Notes: generated by a model not told the origin, from the letters alone. A stretch of DNA of 64,000 nucleotides from Aphidius gifuensis (GCF_014905175.1 NC_057792.1:12627321-12691320); one strand, 5' to 3'. Shown: positions 1-11,629, numbered from the stretch's first letter. Numbers and translations are program-made.

Positions 1-189
1 TCTTCTTTCTTTTTAATATTTTAGAATTGATATATTTCCTTAGTAACGAATTCTTGTGAAGTATATGAGTCAAAATTACAAACCAGAAATTTTGTGGCCC
101 AATTTATTGAATTATCATATGATCAAAAGACGTGACTTTTATTAAACTCCACTTTATATCAGAATTAAAAAAAAAAAAGATTATCGCAA

Positions 190-640
190 CATATAACATC
201 AATTATATATTAATCTAACATATCCCCATGTCGGGGTAATTTCTCCAGAAATGGGCCAAAAACGGAGTCATGCCGAAGAAAACCGAAGTAATGCCGGAGA
301 AATATTTCTACCAGGGATGGTAGATAGGCAAAATTTACACTCAATTTGATTATTCAAATTTATAAAAGCCGCCAACTTCTCATGTCTTTTCTATTTAATT
401 CTCTATGTATAAGTCATGTTATATTGTGCCTTAATTGAAAAAAAAAAAAATTATCGCCGATAATGTCGATCATACACGATACGATACGACAATGCCTATG
501 ACGATACGATAATAAGACGACACGATAATCGACATGATTTATAGTCGAATTTTTAGATGGCACGAGACGATAATGACAATCAACTTCTACGACATGGTAC
601 GATATTCAGTCAATTATCGTATCGTATCGTGGCATCTCAA
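190..640. mobile_element. hAT-type MITE with CGATACGATA subterminal repeats, partial copy
   Basis: The right end (about 600-640) reads TATCGTATCGTATCG then TGGCATCTC, matching the terminus of the complete copies at 16455 and 57031. Numerous CGATACGATA motifs on both strands lie between 460 and 635. The stretch at 195-225 matches the interior of the 16.5-kb copy in inverse orientation. The left end is not resolved. Similarly spaced subterminal repeats are known hAT transposase-binding sites. The 76-residue ORF here is a by-product of the repeats. Confidence 0.65.
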
Positions 641-779
641 ATCGCCACAGTTTGATGTATTTTTTTTTTTTTTCAAAAATGTCAAAATAGTGTTCAAAAT
701 AGTCTCAAATTCATTAATTTGCTATTGTCCACAAATTAAAATGACATTTATTATAAATGAATAGATTTTTGACAAGTCT

Positions 780-1045
780 GGTTTTGCTCTGGTTCTGCTC
801 TGGATTTACTATTGCTTTATGTAAAGGACATCGGTTTTCAGTTGATCTGAGTTAGGAGTTCCATCTGTAAGCAACCTCGAAACGTCATAATTTTTTAACT
901 TTTTAATAATTCACATTTTATATTTTTGTTTAGTGATCAATGTGTACAGAGGTCGAAATCACGTTTGGTCTTATTAGTATTGCTTTTTTATTGTCTCTGG
1001 ATTTTTTCTGGTTATGCTATCGCACAGGCAGTGGAAGCGAAACTG
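780..1045. other. Unassigned AT-rich intronic sequence
   Basis: I see no repeat, ORF or RNA gene here. Confidence 0.4.
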
Positions 1046-1047
1046 TT

Positions 1048-1500
1048 TTGCAATTGAGGTTGCCAAAGAATTATGTTTCATGGAAATAATTCCTTAGTCA
1101 CATTACTTCCTTAGCTACATCTTTTCCTTAGCTACTGCTTTTTCTTGGACATTTGTAATTTTAAAAAACAAATTTACATGTATTTTATTTATAAAATAAA
1201 TAAAAAATGTCCAAGGAAAAGCAGTAGCTAAGGAAAATATGTAGCTAAGGAATCAATGTGACTAAGGAATTATTTCCTTGAAACATAATTCTTTGGCAAC
1301 CTCAATTCCTTAGCTACATCTTTTCTTTAGCTACTGCTTTTCCTTGGACATTTTTATTCATTAATAATAAAATAATATGTATTTTGTTTATTAAATAAAT
1401 AAAATATCCAAGGAAAATCAGTAGTTAAAGAAAAGATGAATGACTTTCTCACGCACACATGTTTCTTACCAGGCTTCCGAGAAATTAGACAACCTCAATT
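1048..1500. repeat. Hairpin array built on CCTTAGCTACTGCTTTTCCTTGG
   Basis: Successive self-complementary blocks pair CCTTAGCTACTGCTTTTCC with GGAAAAGCAGTAGCTAAGG across short AT spacers. The outer ends also pair: AATTGAGGTTGCC near 1051 with the AACCTCAATT at about 1490. The same unit is tandemly arrayed at 4985-6000, and a relative lies inside the hAT at 2774. No TSD was recognised. Confidence 0.7.
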
Positions 1501-1945
1501 TTTTACAATAAAAAAATGTAAAATCTACCTCTCAAATTTGTTAATTTCTATAAACTTATTTTTTCAATATACTTTACAGTTTTTAGATGTAAAATTTGCA
1601 TTTTATTTTTGTGTCTTTTTTTTTTTTCTGAATTACAATTAAAACCTGCAGATTTTACCAAAAAAATTTCTAAAATCGTTAATGTTTATTTTTTTTGTTT
1701 TTTTCACCGCATTTATTTGTAATATTCGCATTTTTCAAAGATATATTTCAAATTCATTTTAAGTAAAAAAAAAAAATCAATTTTTAACATTTTTATCGTT
1801 AAATTTCACCCAATAAAAATGTAAAATTTACAAAAAAAAAATGTTTATTCAGTTTTGTTTTTAAAAATGTAAATCTTACCAAAGAAAATGTAAATTTTTA
1901 AATAAATTGTGTCGGATTCGTCAATCGCAAAAAAAAATGCCATGG
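1500..1945. repeat. Low-complexity AT-rich tract with repeated TGTAAA/TTTACC motifs
   Basis: Short motifs such as ATGTAAAAT, TTACCAAA and TTTACAAAAA recur every 30-60 bp in both orientations. There is no coding signal. Confidence 0.4.
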
Positions 1946-1950
1946 CTTTT

Positions 1951-2600
1951 ATCTCATCATTAACGCGGGAGGGAGGTTAGGCATGGACACGGGCATTATT
2001 AGGTTTACCAGCTGATAAAATACATCTTTGCGGTAAAGCTAGTGCTATATATTTAGTACGTGCATTATGTTTTACAACTGGTGATATTGTTGATGTCAAT
2101 TATAAACGTTTGACTGAGCTGGAAATTCAAAATGAAGCAATTGCAAAGTATAAAAATATTCAACCAGGTGATTGTTTTGTTTTTTTTTTTGTAAAAAATG
2201 GTATATTTTCAGTATCAAGAGAGCTAGAAATAAATTGTATTAAAGTTGCTTGATTATATAGTGGTTCACCATTAAACACAAAGCAGCTAAATTTAATGAT
2301 CCAAATAATACATGTTATGGTTGCAACTGATGCCAACTGTATCGGTTTAAATCTTCATATAAGACATGTTATATTTTACTTAATGCTTGAACCAACAGTC
2401 ACTACATGAGGTAAAAAAGAAATCGCTAAATTATCAGTATCATCAGAATTAATATTGCTGGACGTTATGGTACACAATAAGAAAAAGAATGTGTCACGAC
2501 ATTTAAAGCTGAAGGTTTACAATTATTCAAAAGTATATTATCAGAATAACCAGAATCACTAACACAGGCTGGTTTACGGCTGATCAAATTGAGCTATCTT
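1951..2600 (+). pseudogene. Suv3: SUV3-like (SUPV3L1) mitochondrial RNA helicase pseudogene
   Basis: Conceptual reading across frames follows the helicase core of SUV3, the ATP-dependent RNA helicase of the mitochondrial degradosome. In order: AWTRALLGLPADKIHLCG, then a segment ending VDVNYKRLTELE, then IQPGDCFVF, SVSRELE, KAAKFNDPNN, VMVATDA, GLNLHIRHVIFY and a C-terminal ADQIELS. These correspond to motif III-VI blocks of the family in the right order, with insect-like spacing and no introns. There are several stops, for example before AWTR and inside the IKVA block, and frameshifts near 2290 and 2420. Both N-terminal and C-terminal parts are missing. Absence of introns suggests a processed copy, although capture by a transposon is possible. 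It abuts the Gypsy remnant on its right. Confidence 0.85.
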
Positions 2601-2616
2601 AAATATATATTTTTAA

Positions 2617-2773
2617 TCTTTTAAGTAAGTTATTTTTCTTTTTAATTTTGATATATAATCTGAGTGCCTGAGTTGTCTGTCAGGTGCTTTCCCTAATTCA
2701 TGTTCAAATGCATGTGTTGATGGTTGGTGATCTTGGTTAATCACAAAATGATGACATTCTAACTTGTAGTGAC
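2617..2773 (-). pseudogene. Gypsy-type retrotransposon RNase H remnant, distal part
   Basis: The minus-strand reading contains HHFVINQDHQPSTHAF and then RQLRHSDYISK. This matches the family pattern of a TDHKPLTFAF-like block followed by RQLRHLDFISQ in the RNase H of Ty3/Gypsy pol. The reading frame runs directly into 3875-4640 once the intervening hAT and one copy of its duplicated target are ignored. The TDH residues are degraded to NQDH, and no functional protein is possible. Confidence 0.85.
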
Positions 2774-3874
2774 TAGGGTTATGAGTCTGAATTTTTTACC
2801 GGTTATTAACCGGATTTTTTACCGATTAACAAAAAAAATTTTTTTAACTGTTTTTAACCACCAAGAGTCGGAGCCACAAACCTGCGCTGACTCATACTGC
2901 GCACATTATGTTCGTACATTTTTTTTTCACTTGCTACTGCTATTTACAATTAATTTATTAATTTATATTGCAATTAATTAATAGCAATTGATAAGATTCA
3001 CAACAATTATTTCAATTTAGTATGGCAAATATCGCTAAGGAATTAATAAAGATTACTAATTAATTTGGTTGGCTACATATTTTCTTTAGCTATATTTTTT
3101 ATAATTTAATAATTAAAAAGCTTTTGACGAATGGCTAAGGAAAGGATGTTGATTGCCTGTTAATTTCTTTGACCAAATAAATTGTTTAAAAATAAACAGG
3201 TAAGCTTCATCCTTCCCTTAGCCATTTTTCATATAGCTTTTTATCGATTTGAATAAATAAAAAGCTATAGGAAGAATAGCTAAGGAAAGCATATTGCTAA
3301 CCTGTTAATTTATAAAGAATTAATTTAGACAAAGAAATTAATACGTAGGCAATATCCTTTCCTTAGCTATTTTTCCATAGCTTTTTATTTATTTGAATAA
3401 ATAAAAAGCTATAGGAAAAATGGCTAAGGAAAAAAATTTGTTTACCTGATAGTTTATAAAAAATTAATTTAGCCAAAGAAATTAACACATAGGCAACATC
3501 CTTTTCTTAGCTATTTTTCCTATAGCTTTTTATTTAATTTATCATTTAATTTAAATGAATTAATAAGTAACATCCATTCTTTAGCCATTTGTCAATAGCT
3601 TTTTATTTGTTTGAAAAAATTAATAAATAATGAAATTCTTCCAAAATAACAATTTTCTCGAATATACTTATTAAGTAATGTAATATAAACAATAACCTTT
3701 TATTAATTAGTATATATTCTCATTAAAGATAAAATAAAGTATTTAAAATCACCTGCGTAAACGGTGATTAGTTCTGGTAAGCCCCGTCTTTTTTGGTTAA
3801 AAATGATTTTTTACCGGTAAAAAATCCGGTTAAAAATGCTAAAAAAATAAAACACCGGTAAATTAACAACCCTA
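2774..3874. mobile_element. Non-autonomous hAT-type element inserted in a Gypsy remnant
   Basis: The ends are TAGGGTTATGAG on the left and AACAACCCTA on the right, so TAGGGTT is the terminal inverted repeat. ACCGG-rich subterminal repeats continue on both sides. The flanks are an 8-bp target duplication with one mismatch, GTAGTGAC (2766-2773) and CTAGTGAC (3875-3882). The interior (about 3000-3620) is an array of hairpins containing TAGCTATTTTTCC and AAAAAGCTATAGG. No transposase is present. Removing the element restores the Gypsy RNase H reading frame, which independently supports the boundaries. Confidence 0.88.
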
Positions 3875-4640
3875 CTAGTGACAATGTTTGACATCTGAAA
3901 ATATGGCGAGTAGATTACGATGATTGGTGCATTATCTAGTTTGAAGAATTACTTTATTTTCGTCAAAAAATTCTATCGGGCGCCATATATAGATATTGTT
4001 GCCATTTATTTGTTTTTCAAGCGAAGCTCCTATTGCAGTTATTGATGCATCAGCTAGTATTTAAACTCACTGGTGCATTATGTGATCATTTTTGCTGTAA
4101 TAAATTTTGTGTTTTTAAAAGCTCGTCTAGATTTAGGTGTCCAGTTGATGGGTGTTTTATAATTTTTTTTAGATTCCCATCCATATAATAAATATGATAA
4201 CATATAAAATTTAGTATTTTTTTTTTGCCATCAGTCCTAAGCCTCCATGAAACGTGAAGGGAATGTTAAAAAAAAGGTACCCGTAACTAAAATAGGGGAA
4301 TATTAGACACTTAGTGGTATGCTTATTCTAAATCAATTGTTAAAAAGATAGTTTTGTTGTGAATAAGAGGAAAAAGATCTTGAATGGAGGATATCTGATA
4401 CAGTAATTACGTTTAGTTCTTCTTTTTTACCATGTGTATTGGACTTAAGCAACAGCTGTTTGATGGTCTTATGATTTTCTCCTCAAGTAAATTTCGGATC
4501 TCTTTTCGTTCTGCTTGAGTGTTAACTCCTGATAATTCACGACACCACTCTGTAACAGGTGGTCCATCGGTGATGATGTAATGGAAATAATTAATATTTG
4601 TTGAATTTGGCTTTGATAATGGTTTTGTAATTTTAATATA
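3875..4640 (-). pseudogene. Gypsy-type retrotransposon reverse transcriptase/RNase H remnant
   Basis: Minus-strand readings, with frame changes, give IITDGPPVTEWCRELSG, then EEKIIRPSNS and SPIHMVKKK (start of the RT domain, about 4440-4600). An IDLE-like motif follows near 4340. After a deletion removing the YxDD region come INWTPKSRRAFK (about 4115-4150) and DASITAIGASLEKQ (about 4010-4050), the RNase H start. This is the standard order of Ty3/Gypsy pol. Several stops and frameshifts are present, and no LTRs, protease or integrase were found nearby. The open frame covering 4469-4798 is out of the true frame for much of its length. Confidence 0.88.
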
Positions 4641-4689
4641 CTGTTATAACAAGTTGCAGTGTTCAATTCCTGGATTTGTTGTTGATCAA

Positions 4690-4985
4690 TCCCAGGTAGA
4701 AATCCAACCTCGTTTCGACGTCGAACGTGGCTATTTTCCAAGGTTGACGTTCGAATCGATGTCGAAGTCAAGCTCAATTCTATGTAGAAATGTAACACTA
4801 TTCAACGTCGTAACGAGGTTGAGCGGAGGTTAAAACGAGGCGGAAAATAAAAGATACCCCAAAAGACTTAGATACTAGATATTATACTGAAAAATCAATA
4901 GCATTGGTTATATTAAACAAAAATATGATAATAAAAACCATAATAACGGTAAATTTATTAGGTTTTTATGTATTTTATTTTCTAT
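4690..4985. mobile_element. CGACGTCGAA-type MITE, truncated copy
   Basis: It starts CCAGGTAGAAATCCAACCTC and carries internal inverted copies of TTTCGACGTCGAA. It matches 12205-12600 closely for about 290 bp. Its right part is replaced by the hairpin array at 4985. A third fragment lies at 18345-18417, in inverse orientation at the TTTCTACCTAGG end. Confidence 0.6.
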
Positions 4986-6000
4986 TCTATACATCAATTC
5001 CTTAGCTACATCTTTTTCTTAGCTACTGCTTGTCCTTGGTATTTTTTATTTTTTTAATAAATAAAATACATGTAATTTATTTTTGAAAAATAAAAATTTC
5101 CAAGAAAAAGCAGTAGCAAAGAAAGAGATGTAGCTAAGAAATTAATGTGGCCAGAAAAATTATGTTTTAAGAATCATTAACTCTTTAGCAACATCTTTTC
5201 CGTAGCTACTGCTTGTCCTTGATCTTTTTCCTTGTTTTAAAGAATAAATTACATGTAATTTTATTACTAAAAAAGCTATTTAGCTAATGAACCAATGTGG
5301 CCAGAAAAATTATGTTTTAAGCAACTGTAATTCCTCAGCTACATCTTTTCGTTAGCTTCTGCTTCTCTTTGGTATTTTTTATTTATTTAATAGATGAAAT
5401 ACATGTAATTTTTTTTAAAAAAATAACAATGCCCAAGGTAAAGCAGTAGCTAAGGAATTACGGTGGCCAGAAAAATTATGTTTTTTTTTTGAATAAAATT
5501 ACATATATTTTATCTATCAAATGAATCGAAAATACCAAGGTCAAACAGTAGCTAAGAAAAAGATGTTGCTAACGAATGGATATTGCTTAAAACATAATTT
5601 TTCTGTCCACTTTCTTTCCTTATCTACTGCTTTTTCTTTGAATTTTTTATTTTTTAAAAATAAATTACATGTATTTTATCTTTTCAATAAATAAGAAATA
5701 CCGAAGACAAGCAGTAGCTAAGGAAAAGATGCAGCTAACGAAATAATGTTGCTTCAAACATAATTCTTCTGGCCACGTTGATTCTTTAGCTACATCTTTT
5801 CCTTAGCTACCGCTTGTTCTTGTATTTTTTATTTAATTAATAAATAAAATACATGTAGTTTTATTTTTAGTAAATAAAAATGTCTAAGAAAAAGCAGTAG
5901 CTAAGGAATCAATGTTGCTTAAAACATCATTTTTTTGGCCACCGTAATTCCTTACATCTTTTCCCTAGCTACTGCTTTTCCTTGGACATTTTTATTTTTT
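4985..6000. repeat. Tandem array of about six hairpins (CCTTAGCTACTGCTT...CCTTGG)
   Basis: Repeated blocks read CTTAGCTACTGCTT, CCTTGG, 30-50 bp of AT sequence, CCAAGG, AAGCAGTAGCTAAGG. They are separated by a spacer with GGCCAGAAAAATTATGTTTT, which recurs in both orientations. The period is about 150-190 bp. Each block is individually palindromic, so a transcript would form a row of stem-loops. Confidence 0.75.
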
Positions 6001-6740
6001 TAACGTATTCGAATATAGTGTATATTATCTTATTCTATTATTCATTCATTTATTTTAGTATTTATTTCAAAGATATAAGCTATAAAATATATCATTATAT
6101 ATTTCGACATTGATATTTACTTTAACTTATATTTAAAAAATGTGATTTGTGCCAGTCCTAAGTCGGGATAAAATGTAAAGGAAAAAGTTCAGGTAGGGGG
6201 TACTCAAAACTCAAAGAAAAGTATATTTCCTATTATAAAAATAAGAACTGTAATGCCGGTTGTTCGTTGTGTGATTGGTTGTCTCTCGGTCCCTAGCTCG
6301 ATATTGTTTCTCTCTCTCTCTCTTTATTTTAATCAATAAAATAAATTTATCATACTGTTTCTTCGTCTGTTTTTTTTTTGTTAATTTTATAATATTCTGG
6401 TTGGCAACAGTTGCTGTGGGGTCAAATATTTTATCTCTTTTTTTTAATAACCAGCTCATACCCACGCTTCGCGCGGGTTTCTTTATAAGTTTTTTTTTCA
6501 ACCAAAAATTATAGTCGAAAATAATAGTAAAAATAATGTTACAGAAATTTGATTCAATTCATTGATATTCAAAAAAATTGTAAAAATTGAAAAAAAAACC
6601 CTATCATCTCGAAAATTCAACAACTGATGATAGCTGAATGGAGACAGGGGCGAACGAGAGGTCTCTGGTAGCCTGGGTTTTCTGATCACTGAATTTTTGA
6701 AAATTTTAGATTTCATGATTTTCAGTATGTACATTGTGGT
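6000..6740. other. Unassigned intronic sequence with a (TC)n tract
   Basis: It contains a short TC microsatellite near 6308-6324 and a GC-richer patch, CCCACGCTTCGCGCGGGT, near 6462-6479 that can form a hairpin. Overlapping ORFs on both strands show no family resemblance. Confidence 0.35.
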
Positions 6741-6742
6741 AG

Positions 6743-7235
6743 GTTTAGACTTTAGACGCGGTTTTTCCGGGAATTTTCAAAGATATAATTTTTTTTTCGT
6801 CAGATCAAGGGCCGATTATATAAAAATATTTACAGGAGAAGGTTCAGAAATAAATAAAGATGACATCCGATAAAGGGCCGATTATGTAGAAAAATTCACC
6901 GTAGGTGGTTGAGAAATGAATAAAGATGATGTAGGATTTTTTTTATAATTTTTTACGCGATCGGTCAGGGGTAGATTGCGTAGGGTTAGACTTGAATGCG
7001 GTTTTTCCGGGAATTTTCAAAGATATAATTTTTCTTTTATCCGATAAAGGGCCGATTATGTAGAAAAATTCACCGTAGGTGGTTGAGAAATGAATAAAGA
7101 TGATGTAGGATTTTTTTTATAATTTTTTACGCGATCGGTCAGGTGTAGATTCGCGTAGGTATAGACTTAAACGCGGTTTTTCCGGGCATTTTCAAAGATA
7201 TAATTTTTTTTTTATTCGATAAGGGGGTGGTTATG
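6743..7235. repeat. Tandem repeat, period about 177 bp
   Basis: The unit contains GCGGTTTTTCCGGGAATTTT, then CAAAGATATAATTTTT, GGGCCGATTATGTAGAAAA, GTAGGTGGTTGAGAAATG and ACGCGATCGGTCAGG. GCGGTTTTTCCGGG recurs near 6757, 6998 and 7174. The first interval is longer because the GGGCCGATTAT half is partly duplicated. Confidence 0.85.
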
Positions 7236-7369
7236 TTAGGATTATTAGATGCAGAGGAATTTCAAGATTTATATATCCAAAAATTAGAAAATTGGTAAGA
7301 AAACTGATCGGTCGAGGTACTCCCTTAATTAATATAATCGTCTTGAATAGAAAAAATTAGATTTCTACT

Positions 7370-8400
7370 CAGATATATTAAGGTCTTGGTTGATGCTTAG
7401 GTCAAGGCTTGGGAATTGACACCAATTTGCTTGGCTATCAATACTGGACCACGCATTGGCTGCCAATACTCGAACAAAACTTCCAAAAATTTAATAATTT
7501 GATAAAAACATTATTTTATAATTATTCCATTAATTCAGTTTTTTTTTAATATATAACCATTTATTTGTTAGAATGATTAGTTGAACTCGGTACTTCTTGC
7601 GTGACATCTCCCAACCTTTACCTACTTAAACATAGCAGAAATAATTAAAGACAACGAAAATTAGTTCTATTTGAATATTTGTTCCAATCATGACAACCTG
7701 AGAATCAACCGACACTCGCGAGTTGTAAGTTATATGCAAGGAAGAATATACATAAACATAAATATAATATTTCATTTGTATTTGATTTATACACCCCGAG
7801 ATGTCTTTTCATAATTAAAAAAAAAATTTTTTTTTTTCTTCAAGTTTTCGTTGATATAAATATATGTAAAGAAAATTTGAGTAGCTGGTATATATTATTG
7901 AAAAAAACAAAAAATTCAATATTGAATACATAACAGCAACTTTTGATATATTTATATATGTCAAGAGGATAAAAAATATTCAGTCTTGGTGACCCGAAGA
8001 ACAACCGACACTCGGCTGATGAATGACAGGTCATAGGTTGACCAGTCTTTAATGAGTTAAGTATATTCCTAGACCCGGCCACCCAATGATTTACTGAAGC
8101 TTGGCTGACGGGTGGTTGATCATAGGCTAGCCAGCCTTTAATAAGCCTTGGCTTGATCATCTGTTTTTAGTCTTGGCCACCTGATAATTTACTAAGGCTT
8201 GGCCGATGACCGGTTGATCAACAGCTGGTTAATCCTCGATCAGCCAGCCTTTGCTTAGACATCTATCCAGTCTTGGCCATCCAAACATGAATTTACTCAG
8301 GCTTAGCCGAAGAATGGCATGAAACGAGCTGGCTGATCATTGAATGCCATTATTAGGACAAGGCTTGGCCGTGTTGTGAGTCTTGGCAATTCCTACACAG
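7370..8400. repeat. Degenerate repeat with CTTGGCCACC / GGTTGATCA motifs
   Basis: CTTGGCC(A/G)-like motifs followed by ATTTACT(A/G)AGGCTTGGC and GGTTGATCATAGGC recur at roughly 90-110-bp steps between 7980 and 8400. A weaker trace lies at 7380-7480. The units are divergent. The ORF at 7840-8160 simply reads through them. Confidence 0.5.
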
Positions 8401-9700
8401 GAATGTAATAATGTAATGTAATGATAACCTTTTTTGTTTACCACGCGATATATTTTGCGAGTGAATCTAACGAGCTAGATTGCTATCGTGGCTATCCAAG
8501 TTTGCTGAAATATTGAGCCAGCTGGTTTGATCTCTCAGCGGGCTAAATTCTAGTTACTATACAGCTAAAAAATTTTTTCAATGCGTAGTCTTCCAGATAT
8601 ATATCGTTAAAAAACATCAAATTATTTGCTATAATAAAAAGAGTACTTTCTCACATAAGCAAATTAGTTGAAAGTTGTCAACTTTAAGGTTGATATCCAG
8701 ATACATCTACTATCAAAACATTGGGAACTAATTTTTTTCCGTAATTTTGAAAAAACTACCTTATTTCTATTATCCCTATTTTTTGTCCATAAGAAAGAGA
8801 AACAAAGAGTCACTTTTTCATACAAGAATTGATGATTTTTGTTCTGATATTATTTGACTTTCTAATTTAATAAAAATTGTCGTTTTATGTTTTTTGGAAT
8901 CATGTTGATAATAAGTTTAAAGATATAAAGAAAACTGAAAATGATTGAATATTTAATTATCAAGTTTCGAATAAATTGGAGTAAACCAATAATTTTGAAT
9001 ATTTATCAACTTCAATAAAAAAAAAAAAATTATATCAGTTATGAATTTATAAATACACATTCCGAATTTAAGAGTAATGTTACAAGCAAAGTGAAAAATT
9101 TGAAAAAAAAAGAGAAATTTTTCTACAAAAAGCCAGTGTAATTACACTCCCAGTTTGTAAATACTTTAAGTGTAATAATTAAAAAAAAAAAATTATTATA
9201 AAAAAAACTCATTTACATTAAATAATAATAAAAGTTAATAAACTGATTAATAATAATAATAAATGAGTAAATGAATTTTGAACGAAATAAACGTATACTC
9301 AATTAAATTCAATAGTTAGGTAATATTTAGGTAGAAATATGGTTAGCATTTAAGAGAAAAAATGGGTACCTGTCCGTGCTGTACTTCGGTGCCAAAAAAT
9401 ATTTCGCGTTACACTTATAAGTAGGCAACCTATTGAAGCAAGACATTGGTATCTTATCTTCACCTCAGCAGCAGCCAGATTAAGGTACCAATGAAGCCCT
9501 CAGAAAAATTTCCGGGCTGGACATCTTATAGTGGACGGTAGATGACTTGATTTTTCGGAAAAGAGGGGGTGATTTTAAATTTTATTTTCTACATGTAGTG
9601 TGCAACCGTAGTAATGGCAAGTCACTTATGACAATTAGATATTGATTACAAGTACTTGGAATGACAGTTATTACAGTAATTATCACTATTACTTCGAATA
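8400..9700. other. No recognisable feature
   Basis: This AT-rich tract has no repeat family shared with the rest of the window that I could identify. A slightly GC-richer patch at 9360-9560 has no convincing ORF. Confidence 0.35.
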
Positions 9701-9715
9701 GTGAAACATTAAGTA

Positions 9716-10767
9716 CACGGAGAAAAAAAAACGACAAATATTGTTGAGAAAACAGGACAAAAATTGTCGTGCCGCACAACAAAGTAGAGGCGAAGTTAAA
9801 ACTCTATAATATTTGTTCTGCCGGTAGTACAGTTTTTGTTCATCTGGCAGAGTAATAATTGCCGTGCTGTTTAACAAAATTTGTCATGCTCCAAACAAAA
9901 ATTAATAGACATACAACAAAATTTGTTATGCTCCAAACAAAAACTGTTGAACATACAACAATTCTTGTATTCAGTTTAATAATTTTCATTATTCCACATA
10001 ACAAAAATTCTAAAACCATATTAAATTTATTTTTTTCAAAATTACGGAATAAATTTTCATTATGATAATTAAAAATAAGAAGGAAAATAATTGAGGAACA
10101 AATTAATTCAAATTACGATGCTGTGATTTATTTTTCATATTTATAATTATTAAAGATTAAAATAAAAAATCTCTGCATTAAAATGACAGATGCAGGTTAT
10201 ATTTGTCATTTTCATATAATTTCATACTTTATTGTTGATGTGATTTGTTAAATATCAAGTTTTGTTATTTATCTAGGTGCTCACAAATATTTTAGTCTAT
10301 AATTCAATTATTAAAATGTTATTGCAACCTGACATCTTGGGATTAATTAATTTATTTTTAAAACGTCAGTCACACAAAAGCTGATCTCAACATAGACTGA
10401 CTCAGCCAATTCCACACAATGCCATGTAGATATACCGAGGCACACGAACAAGACCGAGTCTTACCGATAACACCCGAAAATCAAATTGTTGTGCAGCACG
10501 GCAATATTTGCCTTGAAACTGGACAATATTTATTGAGCAGCCGAACAAATATTATTGAGCAACACAACAAATATTATTGGATGGTAAAAATTGTTGTGCA
10601 GCTAAATAAAATTTGTTCAACGATACAATAAAATTTGTTGTAGCACGACAAATTTTGTTTAACGATAGAACAAATTTTGTTGCAGCACAACAAAAAGTGA
10701 CGGGATAGGATACCGCCTCTAGTTTGTTGTGCTCTCACAACAATTTTTGTGGTTTTTTTTCTCAGTG
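9716..10767. mobile_element. 1052-bp TA-flanked MITE, copy 1
   Basis: The ends are CACGGAGAAAAAAAA and TTTTTTTTCTCAGTG, flanked by TA on both sides (9714-9715, 10768-10769), the target duplication of the Tc1/mariner superfamily. Subterminal motifs ACAACAATTTTTG and ACAAATATTGTTG recur inward for about 250 bp from each end. An inverted copy of identical length lies at 41784-42835. No transposase is present. ORFs inside are frames of the AACAAAATTTGTT repeats. Confidence 0.88.
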
Positions 10768-10960
10768 TACGGAAAGAATAAGGTACTGAAATGGTGAACC
10801 AATAACCTTTTCAATAGTTCATTTATGAGTTTGTTTTAAAATATTATTTAAAAAAGTATGAGTGCAAATTTATCAATGTTATTTATTATCATGTTATAAA
10901 ATATAAATTAACAAATTTTTTTTAACAGTCTTTTTTGAATATTTTGAAATTCTTAGCCGG

Positions 10961-11187
10961 ATACAAACAAAGGTTACCTTCTCAGAGGTGATAAATGGTG
11001 TGATGTACGTGGTGACGGCCGTTGTGTAAAGTTTAGCTGTACTTATACTCGACGTTGTCAACTTCCACTAAATCACTTTGTTTCTTGGAAGAATCCAAAT
11101 TTTCGAACTTTTGATAATCAATTATTGTTAATGAAGTTATTAATATTTAGTTCAAGAATTGAATTATTCACTGTATCGAGTTGATCG
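10961..11187 (+). CDS. Unrecognised exon-like open frame, rich in Cys/Arg/Trp
   Basis: After a T-rich AACAG at about 10928, one plus-strand frame stays open for about 75 codons without an initial Met. It includes GYLLRGDKWCDVRGDGRC and then FSCTYTRRCQLPL and FVSWKNPNF, and ends at a TGA near 11187. Composition is more protein-like than neighbouring frames, with four Cys in about 30 residues. I do not recognise the family. It could be a captured exon or chance. No clear donor site follows. Confidence 0.3.
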
Positions 11188-11629
11188 TGAACATTTGACT
11201 ATTAACGATAATGCTTCTCAAGTAACGTAGAAAGCAAACGAAATATCTTACACTAAGAAAAAAAAATGCTTTTAGAATTCACTTTCTGTTTATGAACTAT
11301 TTCAACGTTTTGCTACGAATTATCAAAATAACCTTCTTTAATGATATCACTTTTAATTTGTCTCGCACTAGCTCCCACAATCATACATGAAGTAGCAAGA
11401 TAAATGATGAAAACGCTAAAAGAAAATTGCCCGAAAAAAATATCAAAAAAAAACACCAAGAAACAATTTCATGTATATAGATAGACTTATGTAATTGTGG
11501 TACGGTTGTTGTGTAAACATGTATATCCAATGTATTCGTATATCGTCAACAAAAATAGAATGAGTATATATTTATATTAATGTAAAGAAGAATATAAATA
11601 TATACATATGTAAATCAAAGAGTACACAC

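Noticed and set aside
4469..4798. 109-codon minus-strand ORF as a gene
   Set aside because: Most of it is out of frame with the underlying Gypsy reverse transcriptase reading, and its N-terminal part runs through a MITE.
6150..6205. Similarity of CAGTCCTAAG...GGTACTC to the Gypsy remnant near 4232
   Set aside because: Similarity is weak and gapped after the first ten bases, so probably chance or very old.
10419..10631. ORF present almost identically at 10419 (+) and 41909 (-)
   Set aside because: Both lie inside the two copies of the 1052-bp MITE and read through its AACAAATTTTGTT repeats. Conservation reflects recent MITE duplication.
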